Assembly (NCBI GenBank): GCA_021201825.1
Contig: JAJQED010000004.1
Location: 124,001 to 188,000 of the forward strand
Length of the DNA stretch: 64,000 nt
Reading direction: 5' to 3'
Origin: Alistipes sp.
Lineage (GTDB): Bacteria; Bacteroidota; Bacteroidia; Bacteroidales; Rikenellaceae
Shown: one piece after another, positions 26,781 through 35,539 of the stretch
How positions within the stretch are numbered: the first letter of the stretch is position 1
How the letters are laid out: every line of letters begins with the position of its first letter
Notes under the pieces: generated by a model
Databases searched by the model: none
What the model saw: the letters and a program-made list of their open reading frames with translations, nothing else
What the model was told of the DNA's origin: nothing
Position numbers and translations under genes: made by a program

Positions 26781-28523
26781 TTAAATCAACTTCATCTCCT
26801 TCTTTATCCGTTCGATCTTCTCATCCAGGCGGGTGTTTACCTCGTCGAACTTATCGACCGATTCCAACGGCTCCCGCACCCCGAAATAGAACTTTATCTT
26901 GGGCTCGGTCCCCGAGGGACGGACAGAAACGATAGTGCCGTCTGCGGTCAGGAACTGCAGCACGTTGGACTGTTCGATATCGATAGGGGTCTTATTCCCG
27001 GTCGCCGAATCGACAGCTTCGCCGGAGAGGTAGTCCTTGACCGTTACCACGGGCGAACCGCAAATTTCTTTCGGCGGGGCCTGGCGGTAATCGGTCATCA
27101 TCCGGCGTATCTCCTCGGCCCCTTCCTTTCCTTTGCGGACAACGTTCACAAGTCCCTCCTTGTAAAAACCGTAATCGACATACATCTGTTTCAGCAAATC
27201 ATAGAGCGACATACCCTGGGATTTGGCCCAAACCGCGCATTCACAGAACAGCGCGATGGAACTAACCGCATCCTTGTCACGGACGAAATCTTCGGGCAGG
27301 TAGCCGAAACTCTCCTCCCCGCCGCCGATATACTGCATCCCCCTGGGCTCGTTTTCCCGGATTATGGAAGCGATATATTTGAAGCCGGTCAGGCAATCGT
27401 AATGGCGGATGCCGAAACTCTCGGCAACGCGGTTCATCATTTCCGTAGTGACTATAGTCTTAACGATGAATTGGTTGCCGTCTATCCGGCCACGCTCGCT
27501 CCAGCGACGGCACAGGTAATAGGTCAACAGGACGCAGGTTTGATTACCGTTCAGAAGCACGATATTTCCCCGGCCGTCGGGCATGGCAATACCCAGCCTG
27601 TCCGCGTCGGGGTCGGTGGCCACAATGATCTCTGCATTTTCGGCGATACCCTGATCGATAGCCATTTTCATTGTAGTGCGCTCTTCCGGATTGGGGGATT
27701 CCACGGTAGGGAAGTTGCCGTCCACTACGCTTTGCTCCTTAACGAGCGATACGTTCGTGAAACCGAACGCCGCCAGAGCCTCGGGCACCAACCGAACACC
27801 CGTACCGTGGATCGGCGTGTAAACGATCTTCATGTCGTGATATTCTTTCACCGCTTCCGGTGAGAGCGACAGCGTCTTGATCCGGTCGATATAAACCTTG
27901 TCGAATTCCTCACCCAGTATCTTTATATTGCCCGGATTCTGCCCGGACCGTATCTGCGAAATATCGGTAATGAGGTTGACCTGCTCGATAATGTTCTTGT
28001 CATGGGGGGCGGTGACCTGCGCGCCGTCCTGCCAGTAGGCCTTGTAACCGTTGTATTCTTTAGGATTATGGGAGGCTGTAATTACCACCCCGCTGTGGCA
28101 CCCGAGTTCACGGATCGCGAAGCTTAATTCCGGGGTAGGGCGCAGGTCGTCGAACAGGTATGCGATAAAGCCGTTCGAAGCGAAAATATCGGCGACGTGT
28201 TCGGCGAAAAGACGGCTGTTGTTACGGCAGTCATGCGCCACCGCGACCTTGATTTGCTCGCCCTCGAAATTCTTCTTAAGGTAATTCGCAAGACCTTGCG
28301 TAGCCATACCCACGGTGTAGATGTTCATGCGGTTGGTACCCACGCCCATGATGCCGCGCAGGCCCCCTGTTCCGAACTCGAGATCTTTATAAAAGGATTC
28401 GGTAAGCTCCTTTTGGTCGTTGTCCATCAACCACTTGACCTGCCGTTTGGTTTGCTCGTCGTAATTTCCCTCCAGCCATTTTTCGGCTTTTTCCTTTACA
28501 AGGTTTTCCAATTCGTTACTCAT
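26781..28523 (-). CDS. Phosphoglucomutase/phosphomannomutase
   Basis: A 580-residue alpha-D-phosphohexomutase that interconverts hexose 1- and 6-phosphates for sugar and envelope metabolism. The phosphoserine loop is TASHNPKEYNGYKAYW, the metal loop DPDADRLGIAM, the sugar loop GGEESFGYLPED and the phosphate loop RPSGTEPKIKFYF. The length and N-terminus (EKWLEGNYDEQTK, then GTGGLRGIMGVGTNRMN) match the long PgcA/Pgm2-like branch found in Firmicutes and Bacteroidetes. No signal peptide is seen. It is a single gene with its own promoter element. Confidence 0.93.
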   Translation of the reverse strand: MSNELENLVKEKAEKWLEGNYDEQTKRQVKWLMDNDQKELTESFYKDLEFGTGGLRGIMGVGTNRMNIYTVGMATQGLANYLKKNFEGEQIKVAVAHDCRNNSRLFAEHVADIFASNGFIAYLFDDLRPTPELSFAIRELGCHSGVVITASHNPKEYNGYKAYWQDGAQVTAPHDKNIIEQVNLITDISQIRSGQNPGNIKILGEEFDKVYIDRIKTLSLSPEAVKEYHDMKIVYTPIHGTGVRLVPEALAAFGFTNVSLVKEQSVVDGNFPTVESPNPEERTTMKMAIDQGIAENAEIIVATDPDADRLGIAMPDGRGNIVLLNGNQTCVLLTYYLCRRWSERGRIDGNQFIVKTIVTTEMMNRVAESFGIRHYDCLTGFKYIASIIRENEPRGMQYIGGGEESFGYLPEDFVRDKDAVSSIALFCECAVWAKSQGMSLYDLLKQMYVDYGFYKEGLVNVVRKGKEGAEEIRRMMTDYRQAPPKEICGSPVVTVKDYLSGEAVDSATGNKTPIDIEQSNVLQFLTADGTIVSVRPSGTEPKIKFYFGVREPLESVDKFDEVNTRLDEKIERIKKEMKLI

Positions 28524-28754
28524 TACGATATAGTTTTTGCTTATATTAAAAGGTTTCCGACTTAAAAAAAATTATAAACAAATATATGTAAAAAAAACCT
28601 GATTTCTCACTTTCAGCCTCTTAAAACAAAGGCCGGTTTCGGGCCCCGGAAAGCCTTAGAAATTTATCTTAAATTAGCAACCGGGAACCATGTTTTTTTT
28701 AGAAAAATTATGTACATTTTTGTAATGCAAAATTAAACGAACACAACCCCCTAA
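28524..28754. other. AT-rich divergent intergenic region upstream of dnaA
   Basis: 231 bp of AT-rich sequence with several A runs between the divergent phosphoglucomutase and dnaA genes. It holds the mutase promoter element at 28579-28586. One TTATAAACA (at about 28571) differs from the DnaA-box consensus TTATNCACA at one base. No cluster of DnaA boxes is seen, so there is no real support for oriC here. Confidence 0.5.
28579..28586 (-). promoter_or_regulatory. -7 promoter element for the phosphoglucomutase
   Basis: TATATTTG on the minus strand, an exact TAnnTTTG match 56 bp ahead of the ATG at 28523. Confidence 0.5.
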
Positions 28755-30167
28755 ATGTTAGTTTCAACGCAGACATATAGCGATATATGGCAGGATTGCT
28801 TGTCCCGTATCAAAGAGCAGACTTCCGAGGACGAGTTCGCCAAATGGTTCCAGCCGATCATACCGCTAAATTTTGACGGCACTACCCTTCAGCTGCGTGT
28901 ACCCAACGAAAGTTATGTTTACCACATCGAGAAAAACTACCTGAGTTTCCTCCGCCCGATCCTGCACCAGCTCTTCGGCATGAAGACGCGCCTGCGCTAT
29001 GTAATGCCCAAGGCCGAACAAAATCATGCCACGACCGTTCAGGGTGCGGACTCTACCGCCATCAACAAATTCATTGCACGGACCGACACCGCGAATATAA
29101 AAAATCCTTTTATCCTGCCGGGTATCAGGAAAGCTATCGTGGACCCGCAGTTGAATCCGGCATACACTTTCGATACCCATATCGAGGGTGAATGCAACAG
29201 GCTTGCCAGGTCGGCCGGGCTGGCGGTTGCGGTCAGTCCGGGCAGCACTCCCTTTAACCCGTTATATATTTACGGGGATTCCGGGCTGGGCAAGACCCAC
29301 ATCGTACAGGCCATCGGCAACGAGGTGCGCCAGCGCCACCCGCAGATGCAGGTGCTGTACGTCTCGATGAACAAATTTCAGGCACAGTACACCCACGCCA
29401 TCCTTAACAAAGAATTCAACGATTTCATCCACTTCTACCAGATGATAGACGTGCTGATAATCGACGATATCCAGGAGTTGGCCGGCAAAGAGAAGACGCA
29501 GAATGCGTTCTTTACGATCTTCAACCACCTGCAGCTCGCGGGCAAACAGCTTATCATAACTTCGGACAAGCCTCCGGTGGAGTTGAAAGACATAGAGCAG
29601 CGGCTTATCACCCGTTTCAAATGGGGACTGTCCGCCCAGCTGTGCCAGCCCGACTACGAGACCAAAGTCAAGATAATCCGCAGTAAGGCGGCCCGCATCG
29701 GGGTGCAGATCCCCGAGGAGGTAGTGCATTACCTGGCCGAGAATATCAATGCCAATATCCGCGAAATAGAGGGTGCGTTGTCGTCGCTGGTGGCGAACGC
29801 TTCGTTCCTGAACAAAAAAATATCGACCTCTCTAGCGAAAGAGATACTTAAGGTCTATGTAAAATTCTCGCTGAAAGAGATAACTATAGAACAGATAAAT
29901 AAAACCGTATGTGAGTACCTGAAGCTCGACCCGGAGAAGTTCAACTCCCCGAAGCGCACCAGGGAAATCGCACAGGCCCGGCAGATCGCCATGTACCTGA
30001 GCAAGAAGCATACGAAAGCTCCGCTCACGGCCATAGGGTCGGCTATCGGCGGCAAAAACCACGCTACGGTGCTACACGCATGCAAGGCCGTCTCTAACCT
30101 GATGGAAACCGACAAGGTGTTCCGCAGGCAGATAGAGGAGATCGAGCGCAAAGTTTTAGGAAAATAA
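28755..30167 (+). CDS. dnaA: Chromosomal replication initiator protein DnaA
   Basis: ATP-driven protein that opens the replication origin. It has 470 residues. Domain I is residues 1-82 (DIWQDCLSRIKEQTSEDEF and a later AKWFQPI). A linker runs to about 130. The AAA+ domain has the P-loop YGDSGLGKTH (173-182), Walker B DVLIIDDIQEL and a sensor region LITRFKWGL. Domain IV has the DnaA-box-binding signature AIGGKNHATVLHACK near 430. Neither dnaN nor gyrB is adjacent, as is common in Bacteroidetes. A rho-independent terminator follows. Confidence 0.97.
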   Translation: MLVSTQTYSDIWQDCLSRIKEQTSEDEFAKWFQPIIPLNFDGTTLQLRVPNESYVYHIEKNYLSFLRPILHQLFGMKTRLRYVMPKAEQNHATTVQGADSTAINKFIARTDTANIKNPFILPGIRKAIVDPQLNPAYTFDTHIEGECNRLARSAGLAVAVSPGSTPFNPLYIYGDSGLGKTHIVQAIGNEVRQRHPQMQVLYVSMNKFQAQYTHAILNKEFNDFIHFYQMIDVLIIDDIQELAGKEKTQNAFFTIFNHLQLAGKQLIITSDKPPVELKDIEQRLITRFKWGLSAQLCQPDYETKVKIIRSKAARIGVQIPEEVVHYLAENINANIREIEGALSSLVANASFLNKKISTSLAKEILKVYVKFSLKEITIEQINKTVCEYLKLDPEKFNSPKRTREIAQARQIAMYLSKKHTKAPLTAIGSAIGGKNHATVLHACKAVSNLMETDKVFRRQIEEIERKVLGK

Positions 30168-30218
30168 GTTTATATCCATATAACTATCCAATAATTCTAT
30201 TCTCCCCAGAGATTATTC

Positions 30219-30245
30219 GGGCCGCCTTTAAAGCGGCCCTTTTTT
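30219..30245 (+). terminator. Rho-independent terminator after dnaA
   Basis: GGGCCGC, loop CTTTAAA and GCGGCCC, then six T. Confidence 0.9.
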
Positions 30246-30316
30246 GTGTGGAACGAATGTTAGCGATTTTACGCCCGTAACGGGGCGGGGCGGGGGAATC
30301 TCTCGGCAAAAAAACT

Positions 30317-30324
30317 TATCTTTA
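30317..30324 (+). promoter_or_regulatory. -7-like promoter element for bcp-recA
   Basis: TATCTTTA differs from TAnnTTTG only in the last base and lies 33 bp before the bcp ATG. Confidence 0.4.
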
Positions 30325-30349
30325 CCCGGTTATTAACAGTACTTACGGC

Positions 30350-30811
30350 ATGGACACACTACGACCCGGGGACAAGGCTCCCGACTTCAGCTCCACCGAC
30401 CAGGACGGCACGCCCGTCAGCCTGTCGCAGTTCAGGGGAAAGAAAGTCATCCTTTACTTTTATCCGAAAGACAACACTCCCGGGTGTACTGCCGAGGCGT
30501 GCAGCCTCCGCGATGGCAAGAGCGAGTTGGAGAGGTTGGGGTTCGTGATCCTGGGTGTCAGTCCCGACAGCGAAAAGTCGCACCGGAGTTTTATTGAGAA
30601 GCACTCCCTGAATTTCACGCTGCTTGCCGACACCGACAAAGCCATAGCAAGGGCGTACGGCGCATGGGGGCCAAAAAAATTCATGGGCCGGGAATACGAG
30701 GGCATCCTCCGCAAGACATTCATAATCGACGAACAGGGCAACATCGAAAAGGTGTTCGATAAGGTGGATACCAAGCGCCATTTCGAACAGATAGCCGACT
30801 CGTATAAATAA
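30350..30811 (+). CDS. bcp: Thioredoxin-dependent thiol peroxidase (BCP/PrxQ type)
   Basis: Cytosolic peroxiredoxin that reduces hydroperoxides using thioredoxin. It has 153 residues, the usual size. The peroxidatic Cys is C46 and the resolving Cys C51 in DNTPGCTAEACSLRDG, the five-residue spacing typical of atypical 2-Cys PrxQ/BCP proteins. The C-terminus GRTYEG-like segment is present as GREYEGILRKTFIIDEQGN. It lies 58 bp upstream of recA in the same direction, and the two probably form a stress-related unit. Confidence 0.95.
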   Translation: MDTLRPGDKAPDFSSTDQDGTPVSLSQFRGKKVILYFYPKDNTPGCTAEACSLRDGKSELERLGFVILGVSPDSEKSHRSFIEKHSLNFTLLADTDKAIARAYGAWGPKKFMGREYEGILRKTFIIDEQGNIEKVFDKVDTKRHFEQIADSYK

Positions 30812-30869
30812 CGGCGTCGGCATACCGGACCTGTAAATTACCACCAGCAAACAAGTAAAACGAAATAAG

Positions 30870-31898
30870 ATGGCAGAGAGACAGCAGATTGATCCCGAAA
30901 AGTTGAAAGTTCTCAACGCGGTGATGAGCAAGATAGAAAAGGATTTCGGCAAGGGCGCTATTATGCGCATGAGCGTGGATAAGATCGAGGACGTGGCGGT
31001 CATCCCGTCCGGGTCGCTGACCCTGGATATTGCGCTCGGAGTGGGCGGGTATCCCAAAGGGCGTGTTGTGGAGATCTACGGCCCCGAGTCCTCCGGCAAG
31101 ACGACCCTTGCAATCCACGCTATCGCCGAGGCCCAGAAAGCCGGCGGTATCGCCGCGTTTATCGATGCGGAACACGCATTCGACAGCTTTTATGCGCAAA
31201 AGTTAGGGGTCGATGTGGAAAACCTGCTGATATCGCAGCCCGACAACGGGGAGCAGGCGCTTGAGATCGCAGATAACCTTATCCGGTCCAGCGCGGTGGA
31301 TATCGTGGTTATCGACTCCGTGGCCGCACTCACCCCCAAGGCCGAGATCGAGGGCGACATGGGCGAATCCAAGATGGGATTGCAGGCGCGGTTGATGTCC
31401 CAGGCCCTGCGTAAACTCACGGGCAGTATCAGCAAGACCAAAACGGTCTGTATTTTCATCAACCAGCTCAGGGATAAGATCGGCGTAGTTTATGGCAACC
31501 CCGAAACCACCACGGGCGGCAATGCGCTGAAATTTTACTCGAGCGTGCGGATCGACATCCGCAAATCGACCAGCATAAAGGACGGCGACACCCAGCTGGG
31601 GGTTCGAGCCAAAGTGAAAGTTGTCAAGAACAAAGTGGCCCCGCCGTTCCGCAGGGCCGAGTTCGACATCATGTACGGCGAGGGTATCTCCAAGATAGGC
31701 GAAATACTGGACCTTGCGGTCGAGAACGATATAATCAAAAAGAGCGGTTCGTGGTTCTCCTACGGGGAGAAAAAACTCGGGCAGGGCAGGGATGCGATCA
31801 AGGATATGCTTGCGGCGGACGAGGTATTCGCGGCCGAGATCGAAGCCAAGGTTCGGGAACTGCTAAGCCCCGACACCGCGAAAGCCACACAGGAATAA
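30870..31898 (+). CDS. recA: DNA recombinase RecA
   Basis: ATP-dependent strand-exchange protein that also activates the SOS response. It has 342 residues. The P-loop is GPESSGKTT (71-79). [20 protein letters not shown] is the RecA signature with the L2 loop. The start [20 protein letters not shown] resembles Bacteroides RecA. No intein or insert is present. No LexA box was recognised upstream, and transcription may begin at the bcp promoter. Confidence 0.97.
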   Translation: MAERQQIDPEKLKVLNAVMSKIEKDFGKGAIMRMSVDKIEDVAVIPSGSLTLDIALGVGGYPKGRVVEIYGPESSGKTTLAIHAIAEAQKAGGIAAFIDAEHAFDSFYAQKLGVDVENLLISQPDNGEQALEIADNLIRSSAVDIVVIDSVAALTPKAEIEGDMGESKMGLQARLMSQALRKLTGSISKTKTVCIFINQLRDKIGVVYGNPETTTGGNALKFYSSVRIDIRKSTSIKDGDTQLGVRAKVKVVKNKVAPPFRRAEFDIMYGEGISKIGEILDLAVENDIIKKSGSWFSYGEKKLGQGRDAIKDMLAADEVFAAEIEAKVRELLSPDTAKATQE

Positions 31899-31979
31899 CC
31901 GGTGCCGGCCGTAGAAGCTAAATTATGGATTTTGCCGGACCCGGCGGCTACCGGCGGCAGGAAATATGCATAACCAGGT

Positions 31980-32006
31980 TGGGCGGCGGCAATACCGGGC
32001 CGCCCA
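31980..32006 (+). promoter_or_regulatory. Leader hairpin just upstream of relA/spoT
   Basis: TGGGCGGC and GCCGCCCA pair over 8 bp around an 11-base loop, ending 13 nt before the relA/spoT ATG. No T tract follows, so it is not a classic terminator. It could limit readthrough from recA or affect translation of the alarmone enzyme. Confidence 0.35.
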
Positions 32007-32019
32007 TATCTAAGACAAT

Positions 32020-34230
32020 ATGGACTATACCCCTGAAGACGAGATACTGATAGGCAGGCAATTCGACAAACTGCTGGAGAGCTGTGCCAAGATCGTCACC
32101 AACGAGGAGGATTGGGAGATTATCCGCCGTGCCTTTTTCCTGGCGAAAGAGGCGCATAAGGGTGTGCGGCGGCGCTCCGGCGAGCCGTATATAACGCATC
32201 CCCTCGCTGTGGCGCAGATCGTAGTCGACGAGATCGGCCTCGGGGTTAAATCCGTTGTAGCGTCATTACTGCATGACGTGGTGGAAGACACCTCCTATAC
32301 CGTGGAGGAGATAGAGGCGATGTTCGGCCCCAAGATAGCCTCGATGGTAGACGGGCTGACCAAAATGGCCGGGGTTTTCACCACAGACACTTCGGAGCAG
32401 GCCGAAAATTTCCGGAAGATGCTCCTTACGCTCTCGGACGATGTGAGGGTGATACTTATCAAGATCGCGGACCGGCTACACAATATGCGGACCCTGGGTT
32501 CGATGCCCCCGGCCAAGCAGATAAAGATAACGAGCGAAACCATATACCTGTTCGCCCCGCTGGCCTACCGCCTCGGCCTGTACAGTATAAAGACCGAGCT
32601 CGAAGACCTCAGCCTTAAATACCGCTTCCCCGAGCAATATGAAGATATTCGACAAAAGCTTCAGCATACGGAAGTTAGCCGCAGTCAATTCATCGAAACA
32701 TTTAATCAGCCGATCGAGGAAAGGCTTCAGGAAAGCGATATAGATTTCGATATCTCGGGTAGGGTAAAGAGCATCTATTCGATCTGGTCCAAGATGCAGC
32801 GCAAGCAGATCCCGTTCGAGGAGGTATACGACCTGTTCGCCATCAGGATCATCTTCCGACCCTCGCCGATAATCCCCGAAAAATCGCAGTGCTGGCACAT
32901 CTACTCCCTGATCACCGATATTTACAAACCCAAACCGGACCGGATACGTGACTGGGTAAATATCCCCAAGGCCAACGGCTACGAGGCACTGCACGCAACG
33001 GTAATGGGGCCGCAGGGAGTGTGGGTCGAAGTGCAGATTCGATCCGAAAGGATGGAAGAGATCGCCGAGAAAGGTTTCGCGGCCCACTGGAAATATAAGC
33101 AGGCCACCCTGTCGAGCGACGAGGACGAATTCGACAAGTGGCTGAAGAAAGTCCGCGAGGCCCTGAACAGCCCGACGGAGAGTGCCGTGGACTTCCTCGA
33201 CAATTTCAAAACGACACTCTATACCACTGAAATAGTGGCATTCACCCCGAAAGGGGAGACCCGCAAAATGCCCATGGGCGCAACCGCCTTGGACTTCGCA
33301 TACGATATTCATACCAACGTTGGCAATAAGGCGATAGGGGCCAAGATAAACCATAAGATCGAATCGATCTTCACCCCGATCATGAGCGGGGACCAGATCG
33401 AGATCATTACTTCCGAAAATTCCCGCCCCAAGGCTGCGTGGCTCGAACACGTCACCACGGCCAAAGCCCGCCAGTCCATAAAGAATTATCTTAAACGGTA
33501 CCGCCAGAATAATATCGAAAGGGGCAAGGAGGTTCTCGAGGCCAAAATGAAAGAGTTCGGCATACCGATGAGCGCCAGGGTATTCCGGAAGCTATTGCCC
33601 GCATACGACAGCAAAACAAAGGACGAATTTTACAGCAAGCTCGGAGCAGGGCTGATAAACCTCGACGGAGTAGATAAAGTCCTACGAGAGAATGCCGCAA
33701 GCAAAACACTCAAGTTCTGGACAATACAACTTGCCAATCCACTTAAAATATTCGGAGGCGGAGACAGGCGTAGGGAGAAAAAGAACGTCCCGGCGGTAAG
33801 CGCCGAGGAGCCGGATTTCTCGATAGCACCGTGCTGCAGCCCGATCCCGGGCGACACGGTTATCGGGTACCGCAACCCGGAGACCGACAAGATAGATGTC
33901 CACAAAACCTCCTGTGACGAACTTACCCGACTGGCATCACAGCACGGGGACCGGATAACATCCGTGAAATGGTCGAGCCATAAGGCGGTTTCTTACCTGT
34001 CGGTTATCGAAGTGCGTGGCATTGACCGTATCGGTATATTGATGGAATTGACACAGGTCATTACCGGCGAACTTAATATAAATATACGCGAAATGCATAT
34101 CCAAAGCCATGACGGGATATTCGAGGGCGAGATATCGGTTTACGTTAAAAGCATCGACGACCTTAAGATCGTTATCGCCAACGTGGCAAAAATCAAGGGT
34201 GTGGAGTTCGTGCGCAGGAGATTGAATTAA
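32020..34230 (+). CDS. Bifunctional (p)ppGpp synthetase/hydrolase
   Basis: Makes and degrades the stringent-response alarmone (p)ppGpp. It has 736 residues, the full RelA/SpoT length. The hydrolase domain (about 1-190) keeps its HD motifs, SGEPYITHPLAVAQ and LLHDVVEDTSY. The synthetase domain (about 240-350) has FAIRIIF, NGYEALHATVMGPQG and VEVQIRSERMEEIAEKG. A TGS domain follows (about 395-455, VVAFTPKGETRKMPMGATAL-like), and an ACT domain lies at the C-terminus (about 660-736, VIEVRGIDRIGILMEL). Both catalytic halves look intact. It follows recA by 121 bp. Confidence 0.95.
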   Translation: MDYTPEDEILIGRQFDKLLESCAKIVTNEEDWEIIRRAFFLAKEAHKGVRRRSGEPYITHPLAVAQIVVDEIGLGVKSVVASLLHDVVEDTSYTVEEIEAMFGPKIASMVDGLTKMAGVFTTDTSEQAENFRKMLLTLSDDVRVILIKIADRLHNMRTLGSMPPAKQIKITSETIYLFAPLAYRLGLYSIKTELEDLSLKYRFPEQYEDIRQKLQHTEVSRSQFIETFNQPIEERLQESDIDFDISGRVKSIYSIWSKMQRKQIPFEEVYDLFAIRIIFRPSPIIPEKSQCWHIYSLITDIYKPKPDRIRDWVNIPKANGYEALHATVMGPQGVWVEVQIRSERMEEIAEKGFAAHWKYKQATLSSDEDEFDKWLKKVREALNSPTESAVDFLDNFKTTLYTTEIVAFTPKGETRKMPMGATALDFAYDIHTNVGNKAIGAKINHKIESIFTPIMSGDQIEIITSENSRPKAAWLEHVTTAKARQSIKNYLKRYRQNNIERGKEVLEAKMKEFGIPMSARVFRKLLPAYDSKTKDEFYSKLGAGLINLDGVDKVLRENAASKTLKFWTIQLANPLKIFGGGDRRREKKNVPAVSAEEPDFSIAPCCSPIPGDTVIGYRNPETDKIDVHKTSCDELTRLASQHGDRITSVKWSSHKAVSYLSVIEVRGIDRIGILMELTQVITGELNINIREMHIQSHDGIFEGEISVYVKSIDDLKIVIANVAKIKGVEFVRRRLN

Positions 34231-34236
34231 AATCGC

Positions 34237-34244
34237 TATATTTA
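34237..34244 (+). promoter_or_regulatory. -7-like promoter element
   Basis: TATATTTA, one base off TAnnTTTG, 40 bp before the ATG of the small membrane protein at 34284. Confidence 0.35.
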
Positions 34245-34283
34245 CACAAACCCGGCTGTAACAGGCGACAAAAACCGATTATC

Positions 34284-34724
34284 ATGGACGCGGAATTGAT
34301 CATCATACTGGTTGCGATAGGCCTTTCGATCGCTTCGGGAATTAACAAAAGTAGGAAAAAGACCGCCAAACCTACCGAGAAGCCGGACCTGCAGCCAGAA
34401 GCGGACGACCCGTGGTCCACAATCCGTAAATATATCGAGGATGTCCGCCATGAAAATATCCCCGGGGAAACCCACATGGAAGAAGCCCAGTTAACGGAGG
34501 TACGGGAAGAAGAAAATCCTTACACGGCAAAGCTTAACGAATATGCCCGCAACAAATCAGATGCAGGCCGCAGGAAGACCTCCCAAAAGAGTAGGGTAGT
34601 TACCCCTGTATCGGACGAACCGGCTGTCGAAGAGCAAAATGCCAAAGATATATTGGAAGACTTCGACCTGGAAAAGGCGGTTATCTACAGCGAAATATTA
34701 AGACCCAAATACGAAGAATTTTAG
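34284..34724 (+). CDS. Small membrane-anchored hypothetical protein
   Basis: A 146-residue protein not recognised as a known family. The N-terminus MDAELIIILVAIGLSIASGI is a single membrane segment. The rest is hydrophilic, rich in Lys and Glu, low in complexity (KSRKKTAKPTEKPDLQPE), and probably disordered in the cytosol. It ends in EDFDLEKAVIYSEILRPKYE, a motif seen at the ends of small Bacteroidetes membrane proteins of unknown role. It lies between relA/spoT and the HIT gene. The frame and context support a real gene. Confidence 0.72.
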   Translation: MDAELIIILVAIGLSIASGINKSRKKTAKPTEKPDLQPEADDPWSTIRKYIEDVRHENIPGETHMEEAQLTEVREEENPYTAKLNEYARNKSDAGRRKTSQKSRVVTPVSDEPAVEEQNAKDILEDFDLEKAVIYSEILRPKYEEF

Positions 34725-34737
34725 CCGTTGTTTCGTT

Positions 34738-35121
34738 ATGGCAAGTATATTTACCAGGATAATCAACGGGGAGATTCCGTGTTATAAAGTGGCGGAGGAC
34801 GAAAAGTTTTTCGCCTTTCTCGATATTAACCCCGTACAGCCCGGCCATACACTTATAGTCCCAAAGCAGGAAAAGGATTATATCTTCAGCCTGGATGACC
34901 AGCTTCTGGGTGAAATGATGGTCTTCGCAAAAAAAATAGCCTTACGAATAGAACAAGCCGTAGAGTGTAATAGGGTAGCAGTGGTCGTTATCGGACTCGA
35001 GGTTCCACACGCCCATATACACCTTATTCCTATTAACAAGGAATCGGATCTGGATTTCTCCAATAAAAAACAACTCTCCACGGAAGAATTTATTTCTTTA
35101 CAAAAGAAAATAGTATCATAG
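34738..35121 (+). CDS. HIT family nucleotide-binding protein
   Basis: A 127-residue histidine-triad protein, likely a purine nucleotide phosphoramidase or dinucleotide hydrolase in the cytosol. The triad is HAHIHLIPI at 91-99 and the N-terminus is SIFTRIINGEIPCYKVAED, as in HINT-type members. The third strand VVVIGLEVPHAH is usual, with the common Asn/Gly-Gln replaced by GLEVP. It lies 13 bp after the small membrane protein gene and is followed by a terminator. The cellular substrate is unknown. Confidence 0.93.
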   Translation: MASIFTRIINGEIPCYKVAEDEKFFAFLDINPVQPGHTLIVPKQEKDYIFSLDDQLLGEMMVFAKKIALRIEQAVECNRVAVVVIGLEVPHAHIHLIPINKESDLDFSNKKQLSTEEFISLQKKIVS

Positions 35122-35147
35122 ATTACATCTGTAATCAATAAAATGAT

Positions 35148-35176
35148 AAGCCCGCCCATCAAAGCGGGGCTTTTTT
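35148..35176 (+). terminator. Terminator after the HIT gene
   Basis: AAGCCCGC pairs with GCGGGGCTT, with one bulged base, followed by six T. Confidence 0.75.
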
Positions 35177-35492
35177 ATACCTTTATACCTCATTGGATTT
35201 ACAAAAGTAAATAACTTCGCTCATTTCAACTTGCCAGCTACACCTGCTTAGAAAATGTCGTCAATACTCATTAAAAACCAGTCTTTTATAGCAATTATCT
35301 AAAGTCGAAATATAAGATAATTCCATCTCATTCTACTGACAACCTGTCAATCTGTATTCAATCATTATTCCTATCGCAGTTAAGTGCAATAAAACCAGTG
35401 TTTTAAATAGTTGTAATAAAGTGATAATTTACATAAATTTATTTGCAAGATCAGAGAAATGGAGTTATATTAAACTTAATACATCCCCAATG

Positions 35493-35534
35493 GTTACGAA
35501 TGTAACTTGCAATGTCAATTTAATTTTGTAACTT
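35493..35534 (+). promoter_or_regulatory. Candidate operator of the XRE regulator
   Basis: The inverted repeat GTTAC-gaat-GTAAC (35493-35506) and the direct repeat TGTAACTT (35501-35508, 35527-35534, 26 bp apart) surround the promoter element at 35521-35528. This fits autorepression, though binding is inferred. Confidence 0.4.
35521..35528 (+). promoter_or_regulatory. -7 promoter element for the XRE regulator
   Basis: TAATTTTG ends 11 bp before the ATG at 35540, with TTAC 23 bp upstream as a weak -33. The leader would be very short, and the element is nested between the TGTAACTT repeats. Confidence 0.45.
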
Positions 35535-35539
35535 CAAAC

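Larger units (their letters stand above)
35122..35539. other. AT-rich, palindrome-rich intergenic region
   Basis: 418 bp, clearly more AT-rich than its surroundings, without an open frame of note. After the terminator at 35148-35176 it holds several short perfect inverted repeats: AATTATCT/AGATAATT (35293-35322), TGACA-acc-TGTCA (35337-35349) and GTTAC-gaat-GTAAC (35493-35506). The octamer TGTAACTT occurs twice, at 35501-35508 and 35527-35534, either side of the regulator's promoter. The layout suggests binding sites for the XRE regulator that follows. Confidence 0.6.

Noticed and set aside
28524..28754. Replication origin next to dnaA
   Set aside because: Only one TTATAAACA near-match was found and no cluster or AT-rich repeat unit.
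32476..33450. A 324-codon frame antisense to relA/spoT
   Set aside because: It overlaps the catalytic domains of the real gene on the other strand and shows no independent signal.
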